In this document: one piece after another, positions 55,141-63,962 of the stretch | Layout: each line of letters opens with the position of its first letter | How positions within the stretch are numbered: position 1 is the stretch's first letter | Program-made: the position numbers and the translations under genes | Origin: Paracoccaceae bacterium | GTDB taxonomy: Bacteria; Pseudomonadota; Alphaproteobacteria; Rhodobacterales; Rhodobacteraceae | Direction: 5' to 3' | Assembly (NCBI GenBank): GCA_028284705.1 | Contig: JANQRE010000023.1 | Span: forward strand, 80,951-144,950 | DNA: 64,000 bases | Notes under the pieces: model-generated | What the model saw: only the letters and a program-made list of their open reading frames with translations | Databases searched by the model: none | Told to the model about the DNA's origin: nothing

Positions 55141-55844
55141 TCCGCGCGGTTCTGATCCTGCTCGCGATGACGCTCACTGCAGCAGCGGACGAGCTGCGGA
55201 TCGGCACATCCCCCGATTTCCCGCCTTATATCGACCGGATCGCAGAGGGGTTTGAGGGGTTGGATTACGATCTGATCTCCAACATTTGCACCGAGGAAAA
55301 TCTGGACTGCGTCTGGGTCGCGATGCCGTTCAACGATCTGATCGGGGCTGTTTCGCAAGGCAGCATTGATCTCGCTGTGGGCGGCATTTCCGTGACACCG
55401 GACCGCGCCGCCCGGGTCGATTTCTCGGATGCCTATATCGGCGCGACGCGCGGTGGCATGTTTCTCAGCCGCCCCAATCCGATCCGCCCCGTGGAAGAAG
55501 GGCGCATCGCCGTACAGACGGGCACGATCTACGACGCCCACGCGTCCGAGCAGGGCTGGACGGTGATCCGCTTCTCCGACGCCAAGGAGGCCATTCGCGC
55601 CGCTGCCAATGGTGAGGTGGACTATGTGTTCAGTTCCGAATCCAACCTGCGGCTGGTACTCGACCAAGGCCGGACCTCGCTGGTCGCCGCGGGTTTCACA
55701 GATGTGCCATCTGCGGGGCAGGCCTTTGCACTTGCCAAAAACCGCCCCGATCTCAAAGCCCTGATCAACCGAAATCTCGACCGGATCACCCGTTCCGGCC
55801 TGATGCAATCGCTGCGCCAAAAATGGTTCAGCACATCTCTGTAA
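55137..55844 (+). CDS. Extracellular solute-binding protein family 3 (copy 1)
   Basis: 235 residues. Short signal peptide (MIRAVLILLAMTLTAAADE), then the family-3 pattern LRIGTSPDFPPYIDRIAEGF, GLDYDLISNICTEENLDC, MPFNDLIGAVSQGSIDLAVG and VDFSDAYIGATRGG. Two Cys (ICTEENLDC) suggest a disulfide as in Lys/Arg/His and octopine/nopaline binding proteins. It overlaps the ATPase gene by four bases and belongs to the same importer. Confidence 0.88.
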   Translation: MIRAVLILLAMTLTAAADELRIGTSPDFPPYIDRIAEGFEGLDYDLISNICTEENLDCVWVAMPFNDLIGAVSQGSIDLAVGGISVTPDRAARVDFSDAYIGATRGGMFLSRPNPIRPVEEGRIAVQTGTIYDAHASEQGWTVIRFSDAKEAIRAAANGEVDYVFSSESNLRLVLDQGRTSLVAAGFTDVPSAGQAFALAKNRPDLKALINRNLDRITRSGLMQSLRQKWFSTSL

Positions 55845-55869
55845 CTTCATGAAAACTGGGAGAACTTCC

Positions 55870-56592
55870 ATGAAAAAACTGATCCTTGCGACAACCGCTC
55901 TGGCGCTTTCGGCCGGCATCGCGCTGGCCGATGGTCACTCCGTCGTGCGCCTCGGCACCGAAGGCGCCTATGCGCCCTGGAACTTCATCAATGATGCCGG
56001 TGAAGTGGATGGTTTCGAGCGCGAGCTGGGCGACGAGCTTTGCAGCCGCGCGGAACTCACCTGCGAATGGGTCACCAATGAGTGGGATTCGATCATCCCC
56101 AACCTCGTTTCCGGCAACTACGATGCGATCATGGCGGGTATGTCGATCACGGCTGAGCGCGACGAAGTGATTGATTTCACGCAGAATTACTCGCAGCCGG
56201 ACCCCTCCTCCTACCTTGCGAAATCGGCGGATGTCGACCCGGCAACCGGTGTTGTGGCCGCGCAGACGAATACAATCCAAGCTTCCTTCATCGCGGAAAA
56301 GGGCTGGACGCTTTTGGAATTCGCCACACCGGAAGAGACCATCGCGGCGGTGCGCGACGGTGAGGCGGACGCCGTGCTGGCTGACACCTCCTACCTCACG
56401 CCGATTGCTGACGAGGATGCCGAACTGACCCTGCTCGACAAAAACGAGCTGATCGGCGGCGGTGTTGGCATGGGGCTTCGGGAAAGCGACACCGAACTGA
56501 AAGCCAAATTCGACGCTGCGATCCAGTCGATGAAGGATGATGGCAGCCTCAACGCACTGATCGAGAAATGGGAGATTGGTGAGACGTTCTGA
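55870..56592 (+). CDS. Extracellular solute-binding protein family 3 (copy 2)
   Basis: 240 residues from ATG 55870 (GGGAG 9 bases upstream); signal peptide ends ALA-DGH. VRLGTEGAYAPWNFINDAGE, VDGFERELGDELCSRAELTC, EWDSIIPNLVSGNYDAIMAG and MSITAERDEVIDFTQNY are typical. It differs clearly from copy 1, so the importer may recognise two ligands or a ligand pair. 25 bases separate the two genes. Confidence 0.9.
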   Translation: MKKLILATTALALSAGIALADGHSVVRLGTEGAYAPWNFINDAGEVDGFERELGDELCSRAELTCEWVTNEWDSIIPNLVSGNYDAIMAGMSITAERDEVIDFTQNYSQPDPSSYLAKSADVDPATGVVAAQTNTIQASFIAEKGWTLLEFATPEETIAAVRDGEADAVLADTSYLTPIADEDAELTLLDKNELIGGGVGMGLRESDTELKAKFDAAIQSMKDDGSLNALIEKWEIGETF

Positions 56593-56643
56593 TCTGATCG
56601 CCAAAGGCGGGGCCTCTCAACCGGGCCCTGTCGCTGCCCTCAC

Positions 56644-57477
56644 ATGTATGCGCTAACCGAGACATTTGAGACCTCCGCCGGACCTGTCGCGGCGGGCAGC
56701 ACCGGGCACGGGCCGCCGCTTGTTCTGGCCCATGGCTGGCCCTGGTCCTCCTATAGCTGGCATCGGGTTATTCCCAAGCTTTCAAAGTCTTACACGCTCT
56801 TCTTCTATGATATGCCGGGATATGGCCGCTCGCATATGTCTGCCGATCAGCCCACTGGGCTCGATGTGCAGGGCCGCATCATGGCAGAGATGTTCGATCA
56901 CTGGGGTCTCGAAGCACCGCAGGTCGTCGCCCATGATTTCGGCGGTGCCGTCACCCTGCGCGCCCATCTTCTCGAGGGGCGCGAGTTGGGCTCCTTGGTG
57001 CTGATGAACATCGTTGCAATGCGGCCCTGGGGTTCCGACTTTTTCGCCCATGTCGGGCGTCATGTCGACGCCTTCACCGGTCTGCCCGACCATATCCATG
57101 CCGCTGTGGCCGAGGCCTATATCCGCGGCGCCTTCGCGCATCCGATTGCGGAAGAGGACGTCACCGCCCTGCTCGCCCCGTGGCTGAGCCCCGAGGGTCG
57201 TGCAAGTTTCTACCGCCAGTTTGGCCAGGCGGACGAAGCCTTCACCGCCGAGTTTGAGCCGCATTTGCGAAACATTCGCTGCCCCGTCACGGTGCTTTGG
57301 GGCGAAGACGATCCTTGGATACCGCTCTCCCGCGGCCAGGAACTTGCGCAGCGGATCGGCCAGGGCCCGCTTCACCCTCTTCCCGGCTTGGGGCATCTGC
57401 CTCAGTTGGAAAATCCCGATCTGGTTGCGCGCAACATCCTGAATTCCCTGGAAAAACATGCAGAGGAGATCGCCTGA
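56644..57477 (+). CDS. Alpha/beta hydrolase with Asp nucleophile, inside the transporter genes
   Basis: 277 residues. LVLAHGWPWSSYSWHRVIP gives the HGxP oxyanion motif, YDMPGYGRSH follows, the nucleophile elbow is VVAHDFGGAVTLRAH with Asp, and the C-terminal His is in PGLGHLPQLENP. An Asp nucleophile with HGxP points to dehalogenase or epoxide-hydrolase chemistry. There is no signal peptide, so it acts in the cytoplasm. It sits between the binding protein and the permease, sharing one base (TGATG) with the permease start, so it is part of the import and catabolic unit. Confidence 0.82.
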   Translation: MYALTETFETSAGPVAAGSTGHGPPLVLAHGWPWSSYSWHRVIPKLSKSYTLFFYDMPGYGRSHMSADQPTGLDVQGRIMAEMFDHWGLEAPQVVAHDFGGAVTLRAHLLEGRELGSLVLMNIVAMRPWGSDFFAHVGRHVDAFTGLPDHIHAAVAEAYIRGAFAHPIAEEDVTALLAPWLSPEGRASFYRQFGQADEAFTAEFEPHLRNIRCPVTVLWGEDDPWIPLSRGQELAQRIGQGPLHPLPGLGHLPQLENPDLVARNILNSLEKHAEEIA

Positions 57478-58343
57478 TGTTCTCCTATTGCGCCGATCCG
57501 AGCACGCTAGAGGGCCTGAAATGGATGTCGTGCTACCTCACGACCGCCAAACATATGAGCCTCTACTGGTCCTTCCTCACCGTCCTGACATTGCTCGCCA
57601 TCACTGCGCCTGCCGCCCTGCTCTTTGGCTTCGGCGGGGCGTCTGCTGCGCGCTCCCGCATCGCGCCACTGCGCTGGTTCGGCAAGGCCTATATCGCGAT
57701 TGTGCGCGGCGTGCCGGACATCGCCTTCTTCCTGTTTTTCGTCATCGCGCTCGATCAGGCCTTTGAATGGGTCCGCCATCAGGTGAAATGTCCCGATTGG
57801 GACGAACCGATCCGGCAGGGCAATGATTTCATCGTCTGTCAGGCCGCGAAACTGCCCTTAGGCAACGCGCCGCAATGGATCCACGAGGTCTATGGCTTCT
57901 CGCTCGCCGTTCTGACCTTCGCCATCGTCTTCGGTGCCTTTGCCGCCAATGTGCTCTACGGTGCCATGCGCGCCGTACCCCGCGGGCAAATCGAAACGGC
58001 CGAGGCCTATGGCATGACGTCACGTCAGACCTTCTGGCGCATTCTTGTGCCGCAAATGTGGGTCTATGCGCTGCCCGGCCTGTCGAACCTCTGGATGGTG
58101 CTGATCAAGGCCACGCCGCTTCTGTTCCTGCTCGGCGTCGAGGATATCGTCTATTGGGCGCGCGAGCTGGGCGGCACCAAAACCGCCCGTTTCACGGACT
58201 ATCCCCATGGCGATTGGCGGCTCTGGTATTTTCTCGCTCTATTGGTGTTTTATCTCGCCTTTACAAAAGTTTCCGAGGTGTTTCTCGACCGACTGATGAG
58301 GCGTCTCTCCCACGGCCAGGCAACAATGGGAGCGGGCTCATGA
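57477..58343 (+). CDS. Amino-acid-type ABC permease 1
   Basis: 288 residues, about five to six helices. First-helix region LYWSFLTVLTLLAITAPAAL, then WFGKAYIAIVRGVPDIAFFLFF (the RGxP loop of the family), a long polar insertion around residues 104-136 (VKCPDWDEPIRQGNDFIVCQ) with two Cys, and the EAA loop ETAEAYGMTSRQTFWRILVP. Partner of permease 2, whose gene overlaps by four bases. Confidence 0.9.
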   Translation: MFSYCADPSTLEGLKWMSCYLTTAKHMSLYWSFLTVLTLLAITAPAALLFGFGGASAARSRIAPLRWFGKAYIAIVRGVPDIAFFLFFVIALDQAFEWVRHQVKCPDWDEPIRQGNDFIVCQAAKLPLGNAPQWIHEVYGFSLAVLTFAIVFGAFAANVLYGAMRAVPRGQIETAEAYGMTSRQTFWRILVPQMWVYALPGLSNLWMVLIKATPLLFLLGVEDIVYWARELGGTKTARFTDYPHGDWRLWYFLALLVFYLAFTKVSEVFLDRLMRRLSHGQATMGAGS

Positions 58344-59143
58344 GCTGCGCCCAAACGATCCTCGACTACGGCCTGCGCGCCATCGGCATCGGCGAGCGCC
58401 TGCTGCCGCGCAGCGATTTCACCCTGTGCCAACATTTCACGTTGATTGGATCGGGCCTGATCTGGAACATCTATTTCGGCGCGTTGGCCCTGATCACCGG
58501 CTTCTTTTTCGCAAATGCGCTTGCCCTCGCCAAAGCCTCGCCCAACCCGTGGCTCAGAAAGCCCGCCGAGTGGTTCATTCTGGTTTTCCGCGGCTCGCCG
58601 CTCTTCATCCAGTTCTTCCTCGCCTATTTCCTGTTTCTGAAGCTCAAGGTCGTGATCCCGGCCATGGACTGGCTCACAGCCGCCTGGGCCGGTGCGCTGA
58701 TTGTGCTGTTCCTGAACACCGCCGCCTATTCCGCCGAGATTTTCTACGGCGCGCTGCGTTCGATCCCGAAAGGCGAGGTTGAAGCGGCAGACGCCTATGG
58801 CATGACCGGCTGGACCAAATTTCGCCGGGTCATCTGGCCGACCATGTTGCGCCTCGGCTGGCCGGGCTACACCAACGAGGCGATCTTCCTCTTTCACGCC
58901 ACGACGCTGGTGTTTTTCTCCGGCTTCCCGACAACACGGCAGATGGGCGACTCGCTCTACTACGCGAATTACTTTGCGGATAAGACCTTCAACCCCTTCA
59001 TCCCCTACCCGATCGTCGCCTTCTATTTCATCCTGTTGACCCTCACGATCATAGGTATTTTCGGCATCATCAATCGACGTCTGAACCGCCACCTGCCGGG
59101 TGAGACGAAACGGTTGAAATACCGCCCGCAGATCATCCGATGA
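58340..59143 (+). CDS. Amino-acid-type ABC permease 2
   Basis: 267 residues from ATG 58340. Contains WFILVFRGSPLFIQFFLAYF, FLNTAAYSAEIFYGALRSIP and the ATPase-contacting loop VEAADAYGMTGWTKFRRVIW. The end is a hydrophobic helix (VAFYFILLTLTIIGIFGIIN) and a basic tail. It completes a two-permease importer. The stop overlaps the next start by four bases. Confidence 0.92.
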   Translation: MSCAQTILDYGLRAIGIGERLLPRSDFTLCQHFTLIGSGLIWNIYFGALALITGFFFANALALAKASPNPWLRKPAEWFILVFRGSPLFIQFFLAYFLFLKLKVVIPAMDWLTAAWAGALIVLFLNTAAYSAEIFYGALRSIPKGEVEAADAYGMTGWTKFRRVIWPTMLRLGWPGYTNEAIFLFHATTLVFFSGFPTTRQMGDSLYYANYFADKTFNPFIPYPIVAFYFILLTLTIIGIFGIINRRLNRHLPGETKRLKYRPQIIR

Positions 59144-60438
59144 GCTCCATTCGCTACGCCGCCGTCGATCTGAACGGTCAGTTCCGGGGCAAACGCACGA
59201 TCGCCTCAGACGCCGCGAAGCTTGGCAGCGGCGCGGCGCGCATGCCGCTCTCCTGCCTCAATCTCGACCTCTGGGGCGAGGATATCGAGGACAGCCCGCT
59301 CTATCTGGCCTCAGGCGACCCGGACGGGCTGCTTCTGCCGACCGAGCGCGGCCCGGTCCCGATGATCTGGCTCAAGGGCCAGCCCGATCTCCACCCGATG
59401 TGGAGCTTCCACAATGACGGCACGCCCTTCATGGGTGACCCGCGCCACGCGCTCGACCGGGTCCTGACACGCTATGCCACCAAGGGCTGGCAGGTCCTGG
59501 CCGCGACCGAGCTGGAGTTCACCCTGCTCGACCCGACATCTGACACGCCCGCCCCGCCCCGCGATCCCGTCACCGGCAAACGCCCAATGCGGAGCGAGGT
59601 CACATCCCTGCGCAAGCTCGACAGTCGTGATGCGTTTTTCTCCGATCTCTACGCCGCCGCGGAGGCAATGGACCTGCCAGCGCAAACCGCGATTTCCGAA
59701 GGCGGCGTCGGCCAGTTCGAAGTGAACCTTACCCATCAAGAGGCCATGCGCTGTGCCGATGACACGCAATTGTTCAAACACATGGTCAAAGGCGTTGCGC
59801 GCCAGCACGGCATGATCGCGAGTTTCATGGCCAAGCCCTACGCGGAGGATGCCGGTAACGGGATGCATGTGCATTTCTCGGTTCTGGATGCGGATGGTGC
59901 CAATGTCTTCGACAATGGCGGCCCGGAGGGGACTCCAACTCTGCACCACGCCATAGCCGGTTGCCTTCAGGCCATGCCCGCCTCGACACTCATCTTCGCT
60001 CCGCATGAAAACAGCTACGCCCGCCTCGCGCCCGGCTCCCATGCGCCCACCGGAGCCGCCTGGGCCTACGAGAACCGCTCCGTCGCCATCCGGGTGCCCG
60101 GTGGCCCGCCTGCCGCGCGCCGCATCGAGCACCGCACGCCGGGTGGCGATACCAACCCCTATCTGGTCTTGGCGGCGATTCTGGGTGCTGCGCTGAACGG
60201 TATCGAGGCGGCAGAAACCCCTCCCGCCCCCGTCACCGGAAATGCCTATGATCTGGACCTGCTTGGCCTCGCCTCGGATTGGGTCTCCGCCATCGCCAGC
60301 TTCGACGCGCCGGAGACCCGCGCCATCTTCCATCCCGACCTGATCGCCAACCTCCTGCGCACCAAACGCCAGGAGCAGAGGAAATTTGGTTCCCTCTCGG
60401 CGCCCGAAAAACATCAACTCACCGTGGAAACCGTCTAG
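59140..60438 (+). CDS. Glutamine synthetase-like gamma-glutamyl ligase (copy 1)
   Basis: 432 residues. GS catalytic motifs: ATELEFTLLD (metal Glu), EGGVGQFEVNLTHQEAMRCA, GNGMHVHFSVLD (His), ENSYARLAPGSHAPTGAAWA, NRSVAIRVPGG and RRIEHRTPGGDTNPYL. The N-terminal domain is short. Proteins of this group ligate glutamate to amines (PuuA, IpuC, GlnA-type polyamine ligases) rather than to ammonia. Its overlap with the permease gene links import to gamma-glutamylation. Copy 2 lies two genes downstream. Confidence 0.88.
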   Translation: MSSIRYAAVDLNGQFRGKRTIASDAAKLGSGAARMPLSCLNLDLWGEDIEDSPLYLASGDPDGLLLPTERGPVPMIWLKGQPDLHPMWSFHNDGTPFMGDPRHALDRVLTRYATKGWQVLAATELEFTLLDPTSDTPAPPRDPVTGKRPMRSEVTSLRKLDSRDAFFSDLYAAAEAMDLPAQTAISEGGVGQFEVNLTHQEAMRCADDTQLFKHMVKGVARQHGMIASFMAKPYAEDAGNGMHVHFSVLDADGANVFDNGGPEGTPTLHHAIAGCLQAMPASTLIFAPHENSYARLAPGSHAPTGAAWAYENRSVAIRVPGGPPAARRIEHRTPGGDTNPYLVLAAILGAALNGIEAAETPPAPVTGNAYDLDLLGLASDWVSAIASFDAPETRAIFHPDLIANLLRTKRQEQRKFGSLSAPEKHQLTVETV

Positions 60439-60441
60439 GTA

Positions 60442-60487
60442 CTTTCATTGGTCCAGAAATACTCCGGGGTCTGGGGCAGCGCCCCAG
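60442..60487 (-). repeat. GC-hairpin intergenic element, copy 2
   Basis: Read on the minus strand: CTGGGGC-GCTGCCCCAG hairpin, then ACCCCGGAGTATTTCTGGAC and CAATGAAAG. It matches the element at 13095-13149 base for base apart from a few changes. It lies in antisense orientation in the 138-base gap between two operon genes. A further hairpin, CCTGC-gaa-GCAGG, follows at 60498-60510. Confidence 0.65.
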
Positions 60488-60576
60488 CCGGGTCGGTCCT
60501 GCGAAGCAGGCCGAAAGCCCCCTTCCCGAAGCGCGTGACCGGCGATAAATTGCGACGAAACCCATCAGGAGGTCCA

Positions 60577-61272
60577 ATGCGCATCGGTATTCTCGAAACC
60601 GGACGCACAATGCCGGAGGTCGCGGCAAAGCACGGGAATTTTCCCGAGATGTTCGCACGCCTGCTTGAAGGGCACGGCTTCATCTTCACCACCTACCACG
60701 TTGAAAATATGGAGTTCCCACCCTCCGTGACCGAACAGGATGGCTGGCTGATCACCGGTTCCAAACATGGCGCTTACGAGGACCACGCCTTCATCCCGCC
60801 GCTTGAGACGTTCATCCGCGACGCCCATGCCCGCAAAATCCCGATGGTCGGCATTTGTTTTGGCCATCAGATCATCGCGCAGGCGCTCGGCGGCCATGTG
60901 GAGAAATTCGCAGGCGGTTGGGGGTTGGGCCTCACCAGTTACCAACTCGATGGCGAAGAGATTAAGTTGAACGCCTGGCATCAGGATCAGGTCACCCGCC
61001 TGCCCGACGATGCGCGGGTCATCGGCTCAAATGATTTCTGCCAAAACGCGGCGCTGGCCTATGGCGACCACATCTTCACGATCCAGCCCCACCCCGAATT
61101 CGGCAATGAGATCATCGCCGATTATGTTGCGCTGCGCCGGGGCACTGCGGATTATCCCGATGACCGCATGGATCGCGCCGCCGCGCGTAGCACCGAGGCC
61201 AACGACAATGCCAGGCTCGGCACGCGCATTGCGCAGTTCTTCCTCCATGCCCATGAGGTGGCCCATGCCTGA
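60577..61272 (+). CDS. Class I glutamine amidotransferase-like hydrolase
   Basis: 231 residues from ATG 60577, with AGGAGG upstream. Triad: nucleophile Cys in VGICFGHQIIAQALGG, and His-Glu in IQPHPEFGNEI. WLITGSKHGAYED is the oxyanion-side loop. It resembles the GuaA-type amidotransferase branch rather than the C26 peptidase branch of PuuD. In this operon the likely job is to hydrolyse a gamma-glutamyl product back to glutamate; alternatively it feeds ammonia to a partner. Confidence 0.85.
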   Translation: MRIGILETGRTMPEVAAKHGNFPEMFARLLEGHGFIFTTYHVENMEFPPSVTEQDGWLITGSKHGAYEDHAFIPPLETFIRDAHARKIPMVGICFGHQIIAQALGGHVEKFAGGWGLGLTSYQLDGEEIKLNAWHQDQVTRLPDDARVIGSNDFCQNAALAYGDHIFTIQPHPEFGNEIIADYVALRRGTADYPDDRMDRAAARSTEANDNARLGTRIAQFFLHAHEVAHA

Positions 61273-62638
61273 CGCCTCCCAGACCGATTGGACCGCTAAT
61301 CTGCCGCTCGCGGCGCAAAACTACCTCGAAGGCCGTCGCCTCGATGAGGTCGAGTGCATCATCGCCGATCTGCCCGGCATCGCCCGTGGCAAAGCCGTCC
61401 CTGCCACGAAATTCGCCCGCCAAAGCCATTTTCATCTGCCGAATTCGATTTATTTTCAAACGATTACCGGCGGTTGGGGCGAAGCGGCGGGCGAAAACGG
61501 CTTCACCGAACCCGACATGGTGCTCACCCCGGATTTTGAGACCGCCTCCGCCGCGCCCTGGACCGGCGACTGGACCCTGCAGGTGATCCATGACGCCTTT
61601 GCTCAGGATGACACGCCCATTCCGTTCGCCCCGCGCAATGTACTGAAACGGGTCGTTGAGCTGTACCGCAAAGAGGGCTGGGAGCCGGTGGTGGCCCCGG
61701 AAATGGAGTTCTACCTCGTCGCCCGCAACCTCAACCCGGCTAAGGAAATCGAACCGATGATGGGCCGTTCGGGGCGTCCCGCCGCCGCGCGACAGGCCTA
61801 TTCCATGTCCGCCGTGGACGAGTTTGGCCCCGTCATCGACGACATCTATGATTTCGCCGAAGCGCAAGGCTTCGAGATCGACGGCATCACCCAGGAAGGC
61901 GGCGCGGGCCAGCTGGAGATCAATCTGCGTCATGGCAATCCGGTGAAGCTCGCCGACGAGATATTCTACTTCAAACGCCTGATCCGCGAGGCGGCCCTGC
62001 GCCACGACTGCTTCGCCACCTTCATGGCCAAACCGATCGAGGGCGAGCCCGGCTCGGCGATGCACATCCATCATTCCGTGGTGGACTGCAAAACCGGCCA
62101 GAACATCTTCTCAGGTCCCCGCGGCGCTGAAACACCCGCCTTCCTGCATTTCATCGCCGGACTGCAGACACACCTGCCCTCCGTCGTGGCGCTTCTCGCG
62201 CCTTACGTGAACAGCTATCGCCGCTACGTCCCCGATTTCTCCGCACCGATCAATCTCGAATGGGGCCGCGACAATCGCACCTCCGGCATTCGTGTCCCGG
62301 TCTCCGACCCCGCCTCCCGCCGGGTCGAAAACCGCATCGCCGGGATGGATTGTAACCCCTATCTGGGCATCGCCGCGTCGCTTGCCTGCGGCTATCTCGG
62401 CCTGAAAGCCGGCAAAAAACCCGCCAAGGACATCACCGGTGAAGCCTATGACAGCTCAGAGGCGATCCCGCGCGGGCTTTATCGTGCGCTTGAGCTTTTT
62501 GATGACGCGCGGGAGGTTCACAAACTCCTGCACCCGGAATTCGCCCGCGTCTTTTCCATCGTGAAACGGGCCGAATATGAGGAGTTCCTGCATGTGATCT
62601 CTCCTTGGGAGCGTGAACATCTTCTGCTAAACGTCTGA
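61265..62638 (+). CDS. Glutamine synthetase-like gamma-glutamyl ligase, PuuA-type (copy 2)
   Basis: 457 residues from ATG 61265, overlapping the amidotransferase gene by 8 bases. VECIIADLPGIARGKAVPAT replaces the GS N-terminal loop; VVAPEMEFYLVA, EGGAGQLEINLRHGNPVK, GSAMHIHHSVVD, LAPYVNSYRRYVPDFSAPIN, NRTSGIRVPVSDP and RRVENRIAGMDCNPYL are the catalytic motifs. It fits gamma-glutamylputrescine synthetase in length and form. It is followed by a PuuB-like oxidase with a one-base overlap. Confidence 0.9.
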   Translation: MPDASQTDWTANLPLAAQNYLEGRRLDEVECIIADLPGIARGKAVPATKFARQSHFHLPNSIYFQTITGGWGEAAGENGFTEPDMVLTPDFETASAAPWTGDWTLQVIHDAFAQDDTPIPFAPRNVLKRVVELYRKEGWEPVVAPEMEFYLVARNLNPAKEIEPMMGRSGRPAAARQAYSMSAVDEFGPVIDDIYDFAEAQGFEIDGITQEGGAGQLEINLRHGNPVKLADEIFYFKRLIREAALRHDCFATFMAKPIEGEPGSAMHIHHSVVDCKTGQNIFSGPRGAETPAFLHFIAGLQTHLPSVVALLAPYVNSYRRYVPDFSAPINLEWGRDNRTSGIRVPVSDPASRRVENRIAGMDCNPYLGIAASLACGYLGLKAGKKPAKDITGEAYDSSEAIPRGLYRALELFDDAREVHKLLHPEFARVFSIVKRAEYEEFLHVISPWEREHLLLNV

Positions 62639-63939
62639 TGAACCTGCTTTTTACCAATGATCAGCGCGGGCAATACCCCGCCAGTTGGTATGCCCAGACC
62701 GCCACACCCCTGCCGGAATTCCCGACGCTGAAAGGTGAGACCCGAGCCGATCTCTGCGTGATCGGCGGTGGCTATACCGGTCTCTCCGCAGCGCTTCATG
62801 CGGCCCAAGCCGGGGTCGACGTGGTGCTTCTGGAGGCGCAACGTGTGGGCTTCGGTGCCTCGGGCCGGAACGGCGGACAGGTGGGCTCCGGCTACAACGC
62901 GTCGCAACGCACGCTCGAGGCCAAACTCGGCACGTCAGACGCCCGCAAGCTCTGGGACATGGCCGAAGCCGCCAAAACCCTGACGCGCGATCTGGTCGCC
63001 GCCCACGCGCCGGACGCAGGCTACCGCCCCGGCGTGTTGCACGCCTGCTGGCAGGATCGCGAAGTGAAAGAAGCCCATGATGAGGCCGCCTGGATGGCTG
63101 ACACCTATGGGGTCGAAGCGGAATGTCTCGACCGCGACGGGGTGCAGGAGATCCTGAACGCTCCGGCCTATCGCGGCGGCGTGCTGGATATGAGTGCCGG
63201 CCATCTGCATCCACTGCGCTATGCGTTTGGATTGGCCCGGGCGGCTGATGCCGCGGGCGTGCGCATTTTCGAGCGCGCCTGGGCGCATCAGATCACACCC
63301 GGCGCGCAGGTGCGCGTGGCGACAGAGACCGGTCATGTGCTTGCAGATCATGTGGTGATCGCAACCAACGGCTATTCCGCGGGCCTGGATCGCAAACTGA
63401 GCGCCCGGGTGATGCCGATCAACAATTTCATCGTTGCGACAGAGCCCTTGGGGGATCGCGCAGATGAGGTGTTGCGGCGCGACATCGCCGTCGCTGACAG
63501 CAAATTCGTGATCAACTATTTCCGGCTGACGGAGGATAAGCGCCTGCTCTTTGGCGGCGGCGAGACCTACTCCTACAAGTTCCCGCGCGACATCGCGGCG
63601 TTGGTCCGAAGACCGTTGGAGGAGGTGTTCCCACATCTGAAAGGTGTGAACGTGACCCATGCCTGGGGCGGTACGCTCGCCATCACCATGTCCCGCCTGC
63701 CCCATATCGGTCGACCTGCCCCGAACATTCTCTCCGCCGCCGGATTCTCCGGCCACGGGGTCGCTTTGGCCGGGTTCACCGGGAAACTCATGGCGGATGC
63801 GATCCGCGGCGAGGGTGCCGGGCTCGATCTTTTCGGCAAACTCCCCACACCACCCTTCCCCGGAGGCGGTCTTCTGCGCGCGCCGCTTCTGGCACTTGCG
63901 ATGAGTTGGTACGCGCTGCGGGATCGCCTCGGCATCTGA
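62638..63939 (+). CDS. FAD-dependent amine oxidase, gamma-glutamylputrescine oxidase-like (PuuB)
   Basis: 433 residues. N-terminal SWYAQTATPLPEFPTLKGET is typical of PuuB/OrdL proteins, then the FAD dinucleotide motif DLCVIGGGYTGLSAALHAAQ, GFGASGRNGGQVGSGYN, GVLDMSAGHLHPLRYAFGLA, VVIATNGYSAGL and the C-terminal FSGHGVALAGFTGKLMA. DAO-family oxidases of this kind oxidise the free amine of gamma-glutamyl-amines. Last complete gene of the operon in the window; PuuC-type aldehyde dehydrogenase, if present, lies beyond 64000. Confidence 0.9.
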   Translation: MNLLFTNDQRGQYPASWYAQTATPLPEFPTLKGETRADLCVIGGGYTGLSAALHAAQAGVDVVLLEAQRVGFGASGRNGGQVGSGYNASQRTLEAKLGTSDARKLWDMAEAAKTLTRDLVAAHAPDAGYRPGVLHACWQDREVKEAHDEAAWMADTYGVEAECLDRDGVQEILNAPAYRGGVLDMSAGHLHPLRYAFGLARAADAAGVRIFERAWAHQITPGAQVRVATETGHVLADHVVIATNGYSAGLDRKLSARVMPINNFIVATEPLGDRADEVLRRDIAVADSKFVINYFRLTEDKRLLFGGGETYSYKFPRDIAALVRRPLEEVFPHLKGVNVTHAWGGTLAITMSRLPHIGRPAPNILSAAGFSGHGVALAGFTGKLMADAIRGEGAGLDLFGKLPTPPFPGGGLLRAPLLALAMSWYALRDRLGI

Positions 63940-63949
63940 GGTTTTGCGC

Positions 63950-63962
63950 TTGGCTTCGCCAA
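63950..63962. terminator. Small hairpin after the amine oxidase gene
   Basis: TTGGC-ttc-GCCAA, 5 bp, lies 11 bases past the stop at 63939. There is no T tract, so terminator function is doubtful. The last 60 bases of the window hold no start that I can support. Confidence 0.25.
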
